Shown: positions 1 to 6,469 of the stretch, piece after piece
Numbering within the stretch: the first letter of the stretch is position 1
How the letters are laid out: each line of letters opens with the position of its first letter
Assembly (NCBI GenBank): GCA_021160705.1
Contig: JAGHBZ010000315.1
Coordinates: 1 to 6,538, forward strand
Source of the DNA: Candidatus Sumerlaeota bacterium
GTDB taxonomy: Bacteria > Sumerlaeota > Sumerlaeia > MWCT01 > JAGHBZ01
Reading direction: 5' to 3'
Length of the DNA stretch: 6,538 nucleotides
The notes under the pieces: model-generated
What the model saw: only the letters and a program-made list of their open reading frames with translations
The model's database searches: none
Told to the model about the DNA's origin: nothing
Made by a program: the position numbers and the translations under genes

Positions 1-1510
1 CTTTTGCTGCCTGGTAAAAATGCTGGATTGCCTTATCCACGAGTTTGAACTTCTCATAACAATGTGCCACACGTTCCTGAAGCGTAATATCCTGAGGAGC
101 AAGCCCGATTACTTGAGCGAATACCTTATCAGCCTCCTCGTTATTTCCGCGTTCTAAGTGCAACTCGGCTAACTCCATTCCTTCATCCACTGCCCTGACG
201 TTCTCGCCCATCTCGCAATAGAGATTAAAGAGTAGTTCTCTGATTTCCACATCCTGCGGAGCAAGTTCCTTGCCTTTCATCAATATAGTTAATGCATTCT
301 CTTCCTGGTCGAGTTCTACATATAGATTATATAAATCTTTAATTTGTACAAGTGACTCCTCGCGTCTGTTCTGCTGAACAAAAATAGAAAAGAGGAGTTC
401 TCTGCCGGCAATTGAATTGGGGTTCAACTCCAATACACGAAGCATAAGCGGTTCTGCACTTTGTGGGTCATTGCGAGCGAGGAAAAGTTTCCCTAATTCC
501 AGTAACTCTTTTTCAGCCAGAATAGTTTCGTTCAGTCTACAGGCAACTTCTATCAGCAACTTTCGGGCATCAATGTGCTCGGATGATAATTCTTTAAGAT
601 GTAAGAGAATATCTTTACACGCAGAGTAATCCTGTTTCTCAAAAAGCAGATTGCTCAATTCCCAATAATGTTTAATCGCAATATCAGTTTGATTTTGTTC
701 TTCAAGGAGTTGTGCGAGTTTCTTTCTAACTTCAAAATTATTCGGTTCCAGATTAATAATCTTTTCATACACGGAGGTGTTCTCAATTCTTCGTCCCTCT
801 TTTTCACGCTTTTCAGCGAGGCGGATGTACCAATTTAAAGCCTGCTCAATATTCCCGGTCTCTTCATACAACTCTGCCAGGCGTGAGATACCAATTTCGT
901 TCTCTGGTTCAACCTCTAAGACGTTTTTGGAGATTATATCAATTGCCCGATTAATTTCGCCCTGTTCTCTATATACATCAGCCAGGTGAAAAAATATTTC
1001 AATGGCACGTGATACTTCATTATGTTGCATAAAGACGTCAGCGAGGAGTTGCTGGGCGGATATGTTTTGTGGGTTCAGCTCTATTGCTTGCTCCAGTAGA
1101 CCCATTGCCAGTGCAGGCTGACCTGCTTGAAGTTTCTCTTCAGCCTGATGAGTATACTCATCGCTCAACTCATAAAGAGGACGTTCATCAATCTTAATAC
1201 TAAGCATTTTGGCAATCTTCAATGCAGCGTGCAGCTGGCTTATATTTTCCACACGTGCGTATAGACCCACCAGTCTACCACCTTCATACCCCGCACAGGT
1301 CTTCAATGTACAACGATATTTCTTGTTAGCAGTATCAATAATCATCGAGCGAAATTTTGTGTCTTTGTGTAACGGACAGAAACACTTGAGGGTATCCAGG
1401 ACTACCTGTGCCTTTTCTGGATAATAATTAATCTGGTTGATTAACCAATGAGGGTCAATTTGCTGGTTAACATTATCAATTATTTGCTCCTGTAATGAAA
1501 TTGCTTCCAT
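1..1510 (-). CDS. CHC2 (DnaG-type) zinc domain fused to TPR-repeat protein, C-terminus cut by window edge
   Basis: Seen: 503 codons run open from ATG at 1510 to the left edge with no stop. Residues about 19-108 follow the order of the DnaG primase zinc domain: an IDPHWL helix, then C45-P-L-H48, then KYRC67, C72 and a YEGG turn, then a helix ending KMLSIKID. C43 is an extra cysteine, and the second pair is CxxxxC rather than CxxC. From about residue 115 onward nearly everything is TPR-like helical pairs (for example ALAMGLLEQAIELNPQN, then ETGNIEQALNWYIRLAE), roughly ten repeats. No TOPRIM or other primase core is visible. Family knowledge: CHC2 ribbons bind zinc and help primase recognise DNA; TPRs bind proteins. 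Inference: a cytoplasmic scaffold or regulator, not a primase. There is no signal peptide or membrane segment. Start: a weak GGA lies 10 nt upstream; GTG at 1525 is an in-frame alternative. It lies 113 bp downstream of the large membrane-protein gene in the same orientation, so co-transcription is plausible. Function unknown. Confidence 0.88.
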   Translation of the reverse strand, partial: MEAISLQEQIIDNVNQQIDPHWLINQINYYPEKAQVVLDTLKCFCPLHKDTKFRSMIIDTANKKYRCTLKTCAGYEGGRLVGLYARVENISQLHAALKIAKMLSIKIDERPLYELSDEYTHQAEEKLQAGQPALAMGLLEQAIELNPQNISAQQLLADVFMQHNEVSRAIEIFFHLADVYREQGEINRAIDIISKNVLEVEPENEIGISRLAELYEETGNIEQALNWYIRLAEKREKEGRRIENTSVYEKIINLEPNNFEVRKKLAQLLEEQNQTDIAIKHYWELSNLLFEKQDYSACKDILLHLKELSSEHIDARKLLIEVACRLNETILAEKELLELGKLFLARNDPQSAEPLMLRVLELNPNSIAGRELLFSIFVQQNRREESLVQIKDLYNLYVELDQEENALTILMKGKELAPQDVEIRELLFNLYCEMGENVRAVDEGMELAELHLERGNNEEADKVFAQVIGLAPQDITLQERVAHCYEKFKLVDKAIQHFYQAAK

Positions 1511-1623
1511 AATAAATATTTCCACAATCAGGTTAAAATTAAGAATAAAAAAACCTCTCCAGAAACATCAAGGCAAATCTCTCGTAGAGTGAAGGATTTA
1601 GGAGTGTGCTACCTTCTGGTGCA
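1511..1623 (-). other. Intergenic gap between membrane-protein gene and zinc/TPR gene
   Basis: Read on the minus strand, this gap holds a small imperfect hairpin: CTCT-ACG-AGAG at 1589-1579, with flanking AAAT/ATTT pairing across a bulge. About 20 nt further on comes GGAGAGG (1560-1554) followed directly by seven T (1553-1547). No stem closes immediately before the T run, so I do not call a terminator. A poor sigma70-like pair (TTGATG, then TATTCT about 18 nt later) overlaps the same stretch and is too weak to call. No small gene is supported here. Confidence 0.5.
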
Positions 1624-4600
1624 TCATAATTTTACGATGCGGATATTATCAAGCTTGAGCACCCCGGTAGTTGCCAGATTATCTCTAATACTGATGGTAT
1701 TTAATCTCTTGGGGTTGCTTGCCAGGTGTACTTTACTGCTTACCTGTTCCCCGTCTACATAGCCATCCAATGTACCCGTATTAAGGTCAATCACATATTT
1801 TATCCTGCGCCAGCTTTTGAAAATGTAAGGCACTGGCTCGCCATGGATACGAAGACTTGGATTTGCCTGAGCCTCCGTGCGATGGATAATTGTATGAATT
1901 GACTGGCGAAAATCTCCATCTTTCTCAAGATATACACCAAGAAGATATTTATTTTTATTATCACACCGTAGGTCAAATTCTATTTGAACAACTCCAGTAA
2001 TATCTTCAAACCGTCGGAAATAATATGCACTTCCTGCACCTGTCTTTTTCTCGAACTTCAAGCAATGCTTCGAGCCCGGTGCTGGTGTCTCATCAACCAC
2101 TGTCAGGGTCGCATAATCATAACTACCGTTCCAGCCTTTTGGTGGTTTGCCGACTGGCTCATCGTCAAATCCCTGTTCAAACAATACCGTTTCCCCTGCC
2201 ACTGCCTCGCTCACTTCTTCTTTCTCTTCTTTTTCCACCTCTGGAGGCGTAGGCTTTGAAAGAATAACTGTCTCCTCTTCATTCAGCTTAATTTTCTCTG
2301 TAGGTTCTGATACTGCCTCTTCTGGGGCAACCGGCACTTCTTCCTTTTCCTTTTCTTCTTCAGCTTCTTTCTTTTCCGCCTTCTGTTCCTCAACCTTCTG
2401 TTCCTCAACTGCACCAACACCTGGAGGAAACTTCAACTCCTCAAGAGAGACTATGTCTGGAATTTCTATGGTCTCCTCGGGTTCAGGCTCAGGTTCAGGT
2501 GCTGAGACCTCTTCTTTTTCCTCGGACTCTTTTAACAATGACTCAATATCTTCTACTGCAAATTCCTCTTCTCTCTCCTTCTTTTCTTTGCCTGTCTCCA
2601 GGGGTTCAATCTCCGGCAGAGAGATTTCTTCAAATGCCTCCTCAACTGAAGGTTCTTTTTCAACCCCTCCTGCTCTGGTCTCGGACTCCTTTGCTACCTC
2701 CTCCGGGCTTTCAAATGGTGCTGTAAAAATTTCCTCTTCAGATGGTTGAATTTTCTCCTCAGCCACAGGTGGTTCAACTACTCCGGTCTCTTCTACTTTC
2801 GGTGCTACTGGTTCTTCCTCTTTTTGTGGGGATGCTTCTTTCTCACTGACGGATTCCAGTACCTCCTCTGCAGACTCGAAGACACCGGCTTCTTTCTTCT
2901 CCACGCCAGTGACTGTAGTTGTCTCAGGGAGTTCACGCCGCTGTCCTTCTCCTAATTCCATCATAGGTTTCAAGGCAATCTCCTGAACTTGCTGTAGAAT
3001 CTTTTTTTGTCTCCTGCCAGCAATTACTATAACCAGTGCAACCACCACTCCAATAATCAGAATCAACACCAGAGCCAGATACCCAATCATCTCAAGTCGC
3101 TTACTTTTTGCTTCTTCTAACCTCTGTTTTTCCTGGAGTTTTGAGCGGAGCTCACCGATTTTTCTTGTTGCCTCCTGATAATCAAAACTGGTCGGGTCAG
3201 TCTTTGCCTTTACGTTCTCCCACTGTGAAATAGCAGCTACCAGATTACCCATCTGTTCGTATTCCTGAGCGCTTTTACGTAATTTTTCAATCTCTTTTCT
3301 AAATTTTTCTTCCAGGATGTCCTGTCCTGCAAACTTAAGGTTCTTCTTGCCCATTTCAATGGCACGACGTTTCAAATCAATCTTCGCATTAGTGGGGTCA
3401 ATTTTTTCAATTTTTGCCAGTAATGCCAGTCCCTTGTCCCACTGATGGGCATCAATTGCCTGGTCAACTTGAGCAAATAGGCTACTAATCTTTTTCTTCA
3501 TTTTCTCCTGTTCCTCAAATCTCTGACGTACTGTCTGAACTATCTCACGCTGTGCACTACTTAGCTGCTGTAGTTGTTTCCGTAAGTCCGCCAGCTCCTG
3601 CGCCAGGGGTGAGCTATATTTAATCATACGCTCACGTGAAATACTATCCAGCACTCTTTGTCGCTCCTCCTCCGAGAGCTGTTGCCATTCTTTCATCTGC
3701 CGTATGTCCTCGGGAATCTCAATCTTGAATGGCAATTGTTTCTCACCGGGCTTACCAGTAGATACCGGGCTTACCGGTGGTACATAGGCAACACTCACTG
3801 GTTTTGTTACTTTTTCAGTAGTAACCTTCGCAAAGAGGAATCCTTCTTTCTTTAAATACTCAGAAAATTTTTCCGCTTCATTCTGTTGAACAAATTTACC
3901 ACCAGCATAGACCTTGTATTTGCCATCTTCTGGGACGACATCAAGTGCCACAAAACCCGCATTCTCCATTTGTGCCTTGAGCTGATTGGCTGAGTTCTCA
4001 TCATTGAATTCCCCAATCATCACACGATATATGCGTCTCTCAGTAATTTCTTCTGCTTTCTGGACAGCTCCTGTCCTTTTGCCTTTGCGGACAATATCTA
4101 CCACAACCAAGCCGTCTTTTTCTAAAAACCCTCTGGCTCGGGTCGCCTCCTCTTTCGTAGGAAAAGAACCTACGAGAATGTCATATTGGTCTTCTGATTT
4201 TTTTAACATATTCACCGGAATGTATCCCCAGTTTAAGAGCTGGTCTCTCAGGTTATTGGCTACCTGTTTATCCACACTGGTGGCAACTAATAATTGATAC
4301 AGTCCCATTTCTTGGGGCTGAGAAATCGGTGCTATCTCAGTGGGAGCCGCTCGTGGCGTTGCCTGCACAGGTGTGGCAGGTTTTACTATTCCAATTGCCT
4401 CTTTAACGCCTACTCTCTTTACAACAAAATTGTCAAAAAAGATATAATTATACCATTCGCCTAATCCTGGGGGGCCTTGAGTAAAAACGTTATCAGTGGC
4501 TTCAAGTACAAGTTTATCATAGGTAAATGTAATTTTATTGTTCTCAAATGTGAGACAAAAATACTTGCTATCAATTGGTCCTGAACCATTCTCTATTGCC

Positions 4601-5082
4601 GGGATAACGATGTTCTCTCTTCCGTGAATGAGACGGCTTAATAACTTCTCCTCTCCGTTCTGAACGCGAACAATTTTCATAACTCGTTTGCCCTCATAGA
4701 GCTCTAATTCTCCACGATAATGGTTATACTTATCCTGCCATCGTCCCACGATGATAATCTTCCCATTCCGCTGAAGCATCCAGGCGGTACACTCCACAGA
4801 ATAGTTCCTCCACTGCTCAGAACCCGGCACCCTGACCACAGCATACGAGTATCCTCCGGGCACAAGCAGATTATCTCCGTTGCCAGTGCAAAATTGACCA
4901 TCCTGGAGATACCAGTACGCGGGGTCTGTGGCATCCACAATCTCCCAATTAGCGGGGCGTGAACCACGCACTCCAGTGAAGGTGTCAGAAAATAAAATCT
5001 CCTGAGCTACACCATTTAGGGGAAAAAACCAGAGGGTGACCATTATCAATACTAAAATTGGTAATATTCTTTTTCTATACAT
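1624..5082 (-). CDS. Large bitopic envelope protein: concanavalin-like domain, two SPOR-like repeats, coiled coil, TM, Glu-rich tail, C-terminal concanavalin-like domain
   Basis: Numbered from ATG 5082 (1152 aa). Residues 1-26 look like a signal peptide (YRKR, hydrophobic core, NGVA before QE). About 29-225 is a beta-rich LamG/concanavalin-like domain opening LFSDTFTG. A Pro/Ala linker leads to two SPOR-like repeats (about 261-332 and 350-421), each with a Y-x-V/L-x-x-G-x-F-type pattern. Next come a charged coiled-coil and TPR-like helical region (about 460-660) and one hydrophobic span (about 666-688), followed by GRRQKK. Residues about 709-961 are disordered and roughly one third Glu. About 965-1152 is a second concanavalin-like domain opening VLFEQGFDDEPVG. 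Family knowledge: SPOR domains bind peptidoglycan denuded of stem peptides; FimV-type proteins share the plan of wall-binding part, TM and acidic cytoplasmic tail. Inference: an envelope scaffold linking wall to cytoplasm. The start is the third of three in-frame ATGs (5097, 5088, 5082), because GGAG at 5095-5092 is well placed only for it. No catalytic motif was recognised. Confidence 0.9.
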   Translation of the reverse strand: MYRKRILPILVLIMVTLWFFPLNGVAQEILFSDTFTGVRGSRPANWEIVDATDPAYWYLQDGQFCTGNGDNLLVPGGYSYAVVRVPGSEQWRNYSVECTAWMLQRNGKIIIVGRWQDKYNHYRGELELYEGKRVMKIVRVQNGEEKLLSRLIHGRENIVIPAIENGSGPIDSKYFCLTFENNKITFTYDKLVLEATDNVFTQGPPGLGEWYNYIFFDNFVVKRVGVKEAIGIVKPATPVQATPRAAPTEIAPISQPQEMGLYQLLVATSVDKQVANNLRDQLLNWGYIPVNMLKKSEDQYDILVGSFPTKEEATRARGFLEKDGLVVVDIVRKGKRTGAVQKAEEITERRIYRVMIGEFNDENSANQLKAQMENAGFVALDVVPEDGKYKVYAGGKFVQQNEAEKFSEYLKKEGFLFAKVTTEKVTKPVSVAYVPPVSPVSTGKPGEKQLPFKIEIPEDIRQMKEWQQLSEEERQRVLDSISRERMIKYSSPLAQELADLRKQLQQLSSAQREIVQTVRQRFEEQEKMKKKISSLFAQVDQAIDAHQWDKGLALLAKIEKIDPTNAKIDLKRRAIEMGKKNLKFAGQDILEEKFRKEIEKLRKSAQEYEQMGNLVAAISQWENVKAKTDPTSFDYQEATRKIGELRSKLQEKQRLEEAKSKRLEMIGYLALVLILIIGVVVALVIVIAGRRQKKILQQVQEIALKPMMELGEGQRRELPETTTVTGVEKKEAGVFESAEEVLESVSEKEASPQKEEEPVAPKVEETGVVEPPVAEEKIQPSEEEIFTAPFESPEEVAKESETRAGGVEKEPSVEEAFEEISLPEIEPLETGKEKKEREEEFAVEDIESLLKESEEKEEVSAPEPEPEPEETIEIPDIVSLEELKFPPGVGAVEEQKVEEQKAEKKEAEEEKEKEEVPVAPEEAVSEPTEKIKLNEEETVILSKPTPPEVEKEEKEEVSEAVAGETVLFEQGFDDEPVGKPPKGWNGSYDYATLTVVDETPAPGSKHCLKFEKKTGAGSAYYFRRFEDITGVVQIEFDLRCDNKNKYLLGVYLEKDGDFRQSIHTIIHRTEAQANPSLRIHGEPVPYIFKSWRRIKYVIDLNTGTLDGYVDGEQVSSKVHLASNPKRLNTISIRDNLATTGVLKLDNIRIVKL
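2379..2409 (-). repeat. 15-bp tandem duplication in the acidic-tail coding region
   Basis: The unit CTTCTGTTCCTCAAC (plus-strand text) occurs twice, exactly and head to tail, at 2380-2394 and 2395-2409. The 15-bp periodicity extends one base further left, to 2379. On the coding strand it encodes VEEQK-VEEQK, in frame. A neighbouring EPEPEPEP run around 2478-2502 is a further short dipeptide repeat. This fits replication slippage enlarging a disordered Glu-rich linker. Confidence 0.9.
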
Positions 5083-5091
5083 TATCATCAA

Positions 5092-5095
5092 CTCC
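5092..5095 (-). promoter_or_regulatory. Shine-Dalgarno GGAG that decides the start of the large membrane protein
   Basis: GGAG lies inside the first possible ATG codon (5097-5095) and the codon after it. It is 3 nt from the ATG at 5088, which is too close, and 9 nt from the ATG at 5082, which is suitable. No purine-rich site precedes the ATG at 5097. The mature signal peptide would then begin MYRKRILP. Confidence 0.65.
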
Positions 5096-5118
5096 ATTTT
5101 TTGAAATAGCGATAGCCT

Positions 5119-5148
5119 ATTTTAAAAAAGCTAATAAAGAATAGTCAA
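5119..5148 (-). promoter_or_regulatory. Sigma70-like promoter for the large membrane-protein gene
   Basis: On the minus strand, TTGACT (5148-5143) matches the -35 consensus at five of six positions. TAAAAT (5124-5119) matches the -10 consensus at five of six. The spacer is 18 bp. Transcription would begin near 5112, giving a leader of about 30 nt before the ATG at 5082. It lies in the only gap between the glycosyltransferase and this gene, so the large gene could be transcribed independently. Confidence 0.55.
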
Positions 5149-5150
5149 GT

Positions 5151-5173
5151 AAAAGCAATTTATTTATGCTTTT
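5151..5173 (-). terminator. Weak AT-rich hairpin after the glycosyltransferase gene
   Basis: AAAAGCA and TGCTTTT form a perfect 7-bp inverted repeat with a 9-nt loop, starting 22 bp past the glycosyltransferase stop. The stem has only two G-C pairs and its U's are part of the stem, with no separate U tract beyond. It could be a weak terminator or a chance palindrome in AT-rich DNA. Confidence 0.25.
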
Positions 5174-5195
5174 CATATTTTGTCTGAGAAGGGAA

Positions 5196-6329
5196 TTATG
5201 TCAAGTGTTTGTATATCTCAAGGACACGGTGAGCGGTATTATGCCAGGAGTATTTTTTTACATTTTCGTACCCACGCTTAACTAACTCCGTGTGGAGCGA
5301 CTGGTCGGTTAAGAGACGCTGGAGTTCGTTGGTGATTTCACCCGGATTGTCCGGGTCAACAAATAACGCTGCATCACGACCTACCTCTGGCAATGCAGCG
5401 GAGGTTGAGGCTAACACGGGTGTGCCCACTGCCTGCGCCTGCAGGACAGGAAACCCAAATCCTTCATATTTTGTGACAAAAAATAACAATAACGCCTTCT
5501 TGTACAATACCTTAAGTTCATCTGAACGTAATCCGGTAATAATTCTGACCTGCTCTGATAGGTGGGTCTCTTCTATTAATTGTTTCACGTCCTTAAGATA
5601 CCCATCATCGTGTAATGCCAGTAGAAGATAAATGTTCTGGAAATCTTGTCGACGTCTGCTCAGGCTATAAAATCCACGTAACATATTCTTAAGATTTTTA
5701 CTCGGTCGACACGTCCCTTCATAGAGGATATATCGTTCCGGGAGTGCAAGACGTTCTGTAACTCTGCGGTCTTGAACATCGTCTATCTCCTCAAACCATT
5801 CCTCTGCTATGCCGGAGTGTATCACAATGACCTTTTCTCTTAAAAAGGGGAATAATTCTACCAGATAATTTTTCGTTGCTTCACTCACGGCAATAAGCCA
5901 ATCTGCACGCCTCAGAATCCGTGGATACACCCATTGATAAAAAAGTGAGGAACACGTATGCATCAGACCAGCTTTATTGTCCAGAGATAGCATATTAAGA
6001 AAAGGTTGGATATCGTGAACGGTTATTATTAATTTCCCTTTAAAGAAGAGTGGTGCAAGAGGAAAAAGGGAATGAAACACCATCACATCACGCCTGGACA
6101 GGAAATGATTCAGGCGAAGGACAGTCTTTAATGAAATAGGTTCAGCATCGTATTGCACAACCTCAAAGTTGTCAGGCACGTTCAGACGAGAAGAATACCC
6201 TGGCTGTATAAGGACAATATACTCTGTATGGGTATCAAGTTCTGCCAGATGAGTAATTAAATTCTCGCAATACTCTGCTATTCCCGAAGGTCTATTACTT
6301 AAGAATCTTGCATCCAGAGCAATCTTCAT
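5196..6329 (-). CDS. GT-B glycosyltransferase, family 4 type
   Basis: 377 aa, the usual length for a GT4 enzyme. The start MKIALDARFL with SGIAEYCENL at 15-24 is the typical N-terminal Rossmann opening of retaining GT-B enzymes. TVHD (103-106), AVSEATKNYL (147-156) and IHSGI (170-174) match conserved acceptor-domain and linker positions. EGTCRPSKN (204-212) is the nucleotide-sugar domain entry with its R/K-N motif. EGFGFPVLQ (289-297) is the EX7E site, but the second Glu is Gln297. VGTPVLAS follows, as is normal. Family knowledge: such enzymes move sugars from activated donors onto lipid-linked or growing glycans at the inner face of the cytoplasmic membrane; the donor and acceptor cannot be read from sequence. 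Likely role: surface polysaccharide or protein glycan assembly. The start is supported by the canonical N-terminus; GAG about 5 nt upstream is a weak ribosome site. It is co-oriented with the large membrane-protein gene, 113 bp upstream of its chosen start. Confidence 0.95.
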   Translation of the reverse strand: MKIALDARFLSNRPSGIAEYCENLITHLAELDTHTEYIVLIQPGYSSRLNVPDNFEVVQYDAEPISLKTVLRLNHFLSRRDVMVFHSLFPLAPLFFKGKLIITVHDIQPFLNMLSLDNKAGLMHTCSSLFYQWVYPRILRRADWLIAVSEATKNYLVELFPFLREKVIVIHSGIAEEWFEEIDDVQDRRVTERLALPERYILYEGTCRPSKNLKNMLRGFYSLSRRRQDFQNIYLLLALHDDGYLKDVKQLIEETHLSEQVRIITGLRSDELKVLYKKALLLFFVTKYEGFGFPVLQAQAVGTPVLASTSAALPEVGRDAALFVDPDNPGEITNELQRLLTDQSLHTELVKRGYENVKKYSWHNTAHRVLEIYKHLT

Positions 6330-6338
6330 AACATCTCA

Positions 6339-6368
6339 TTTATACCAAAAATTGGGATGATAAATCAA
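6339..6368 (-). promoter_or_regulatory. Possible extended -10 promoter for the glycosyltransferase gene
   Basis: On the minus strand, TTGATT (6368-6363) and TATAAA (6344-6339) are separated by 18 bp, and the -10 is preceded by TGG, an extended -10 element. The predicted start point, near 6332, is only about 3 nt before the ATG at 6329, so the transcript would be leaderless or nearly so. That closeness lowers my confidence; the real promoter could be further upstream. Confidence 0.35.
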
Positions 6369-6405
6369 TAATAAAAGTGTCAGAATACAGAGGGCTAAAT
6401 TTTTC

Positions 6406-6437
6406 TGATTGCTTTTCTCATTGGTTTCAGGCAATCA
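6406..6437. repeat. 7-bp inverted repeat in the right-hand gap
   Basis: TGATTGC (6406-6412) and GCAATCA (6431-6437) are perfect inverted repeats separated by 18 nt, flanked by T's on the left and A's on the right. The rest of the gap (6330-6469) is AT-rich and holds nothing else I can name besides the possible promoter. The repeat could be an operator between divergent genes or a weak hairpin. Confidence 0.35.
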
Positions 6438-6469
6438 AAAATAATACTTTGTTAGCACTCAAATAATTA

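Noticed and set aside
1..1510. Calling this gene DNA primase (dnaG) from its zinc domain
   Set aside because: After the zinc domain the protein is all TPR-like helices; no primase core or TOPRIM motif is visible.
2147..2749. Long Ser-rich open frame on the plus strand (200 codons)
   Set aside because: It is the antisense shadow of Glu-rich coding sequence (GAA/GAG read backwards gives TTC/CTC and Ser codons in the shifted frame). It has no ribosome site and is low in complexity.
4704..4967. Minus-strand open frame of 87 codons
   Set aside because: It lies entirely within the large membrane-protein gene in another frame, over the well-formed N-terminal domain.
4424..5000. N-terminal concanavalin-like domain as an active glycoside hydrolase
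   Set aside because: The fold-type similarity is loose and I see no paired catalytic Glu motif such as ExDxxE; a binding role is more cautious.
6406..6437. Inverted repeat as a rho-independent terminator
   Set aside because: The stem is only 7 bp with an 18-nt loop and there is no gene ending beside it; it lies between starts, not stops.
6452..6460. TTAGCACTC, identical to one half of the CIRCE (HrcA) operator
   Set aside because: The second half (GAGTGCTAA after 9 nt) is absent; AT-rich sequence and the putative ATG lie there instead.
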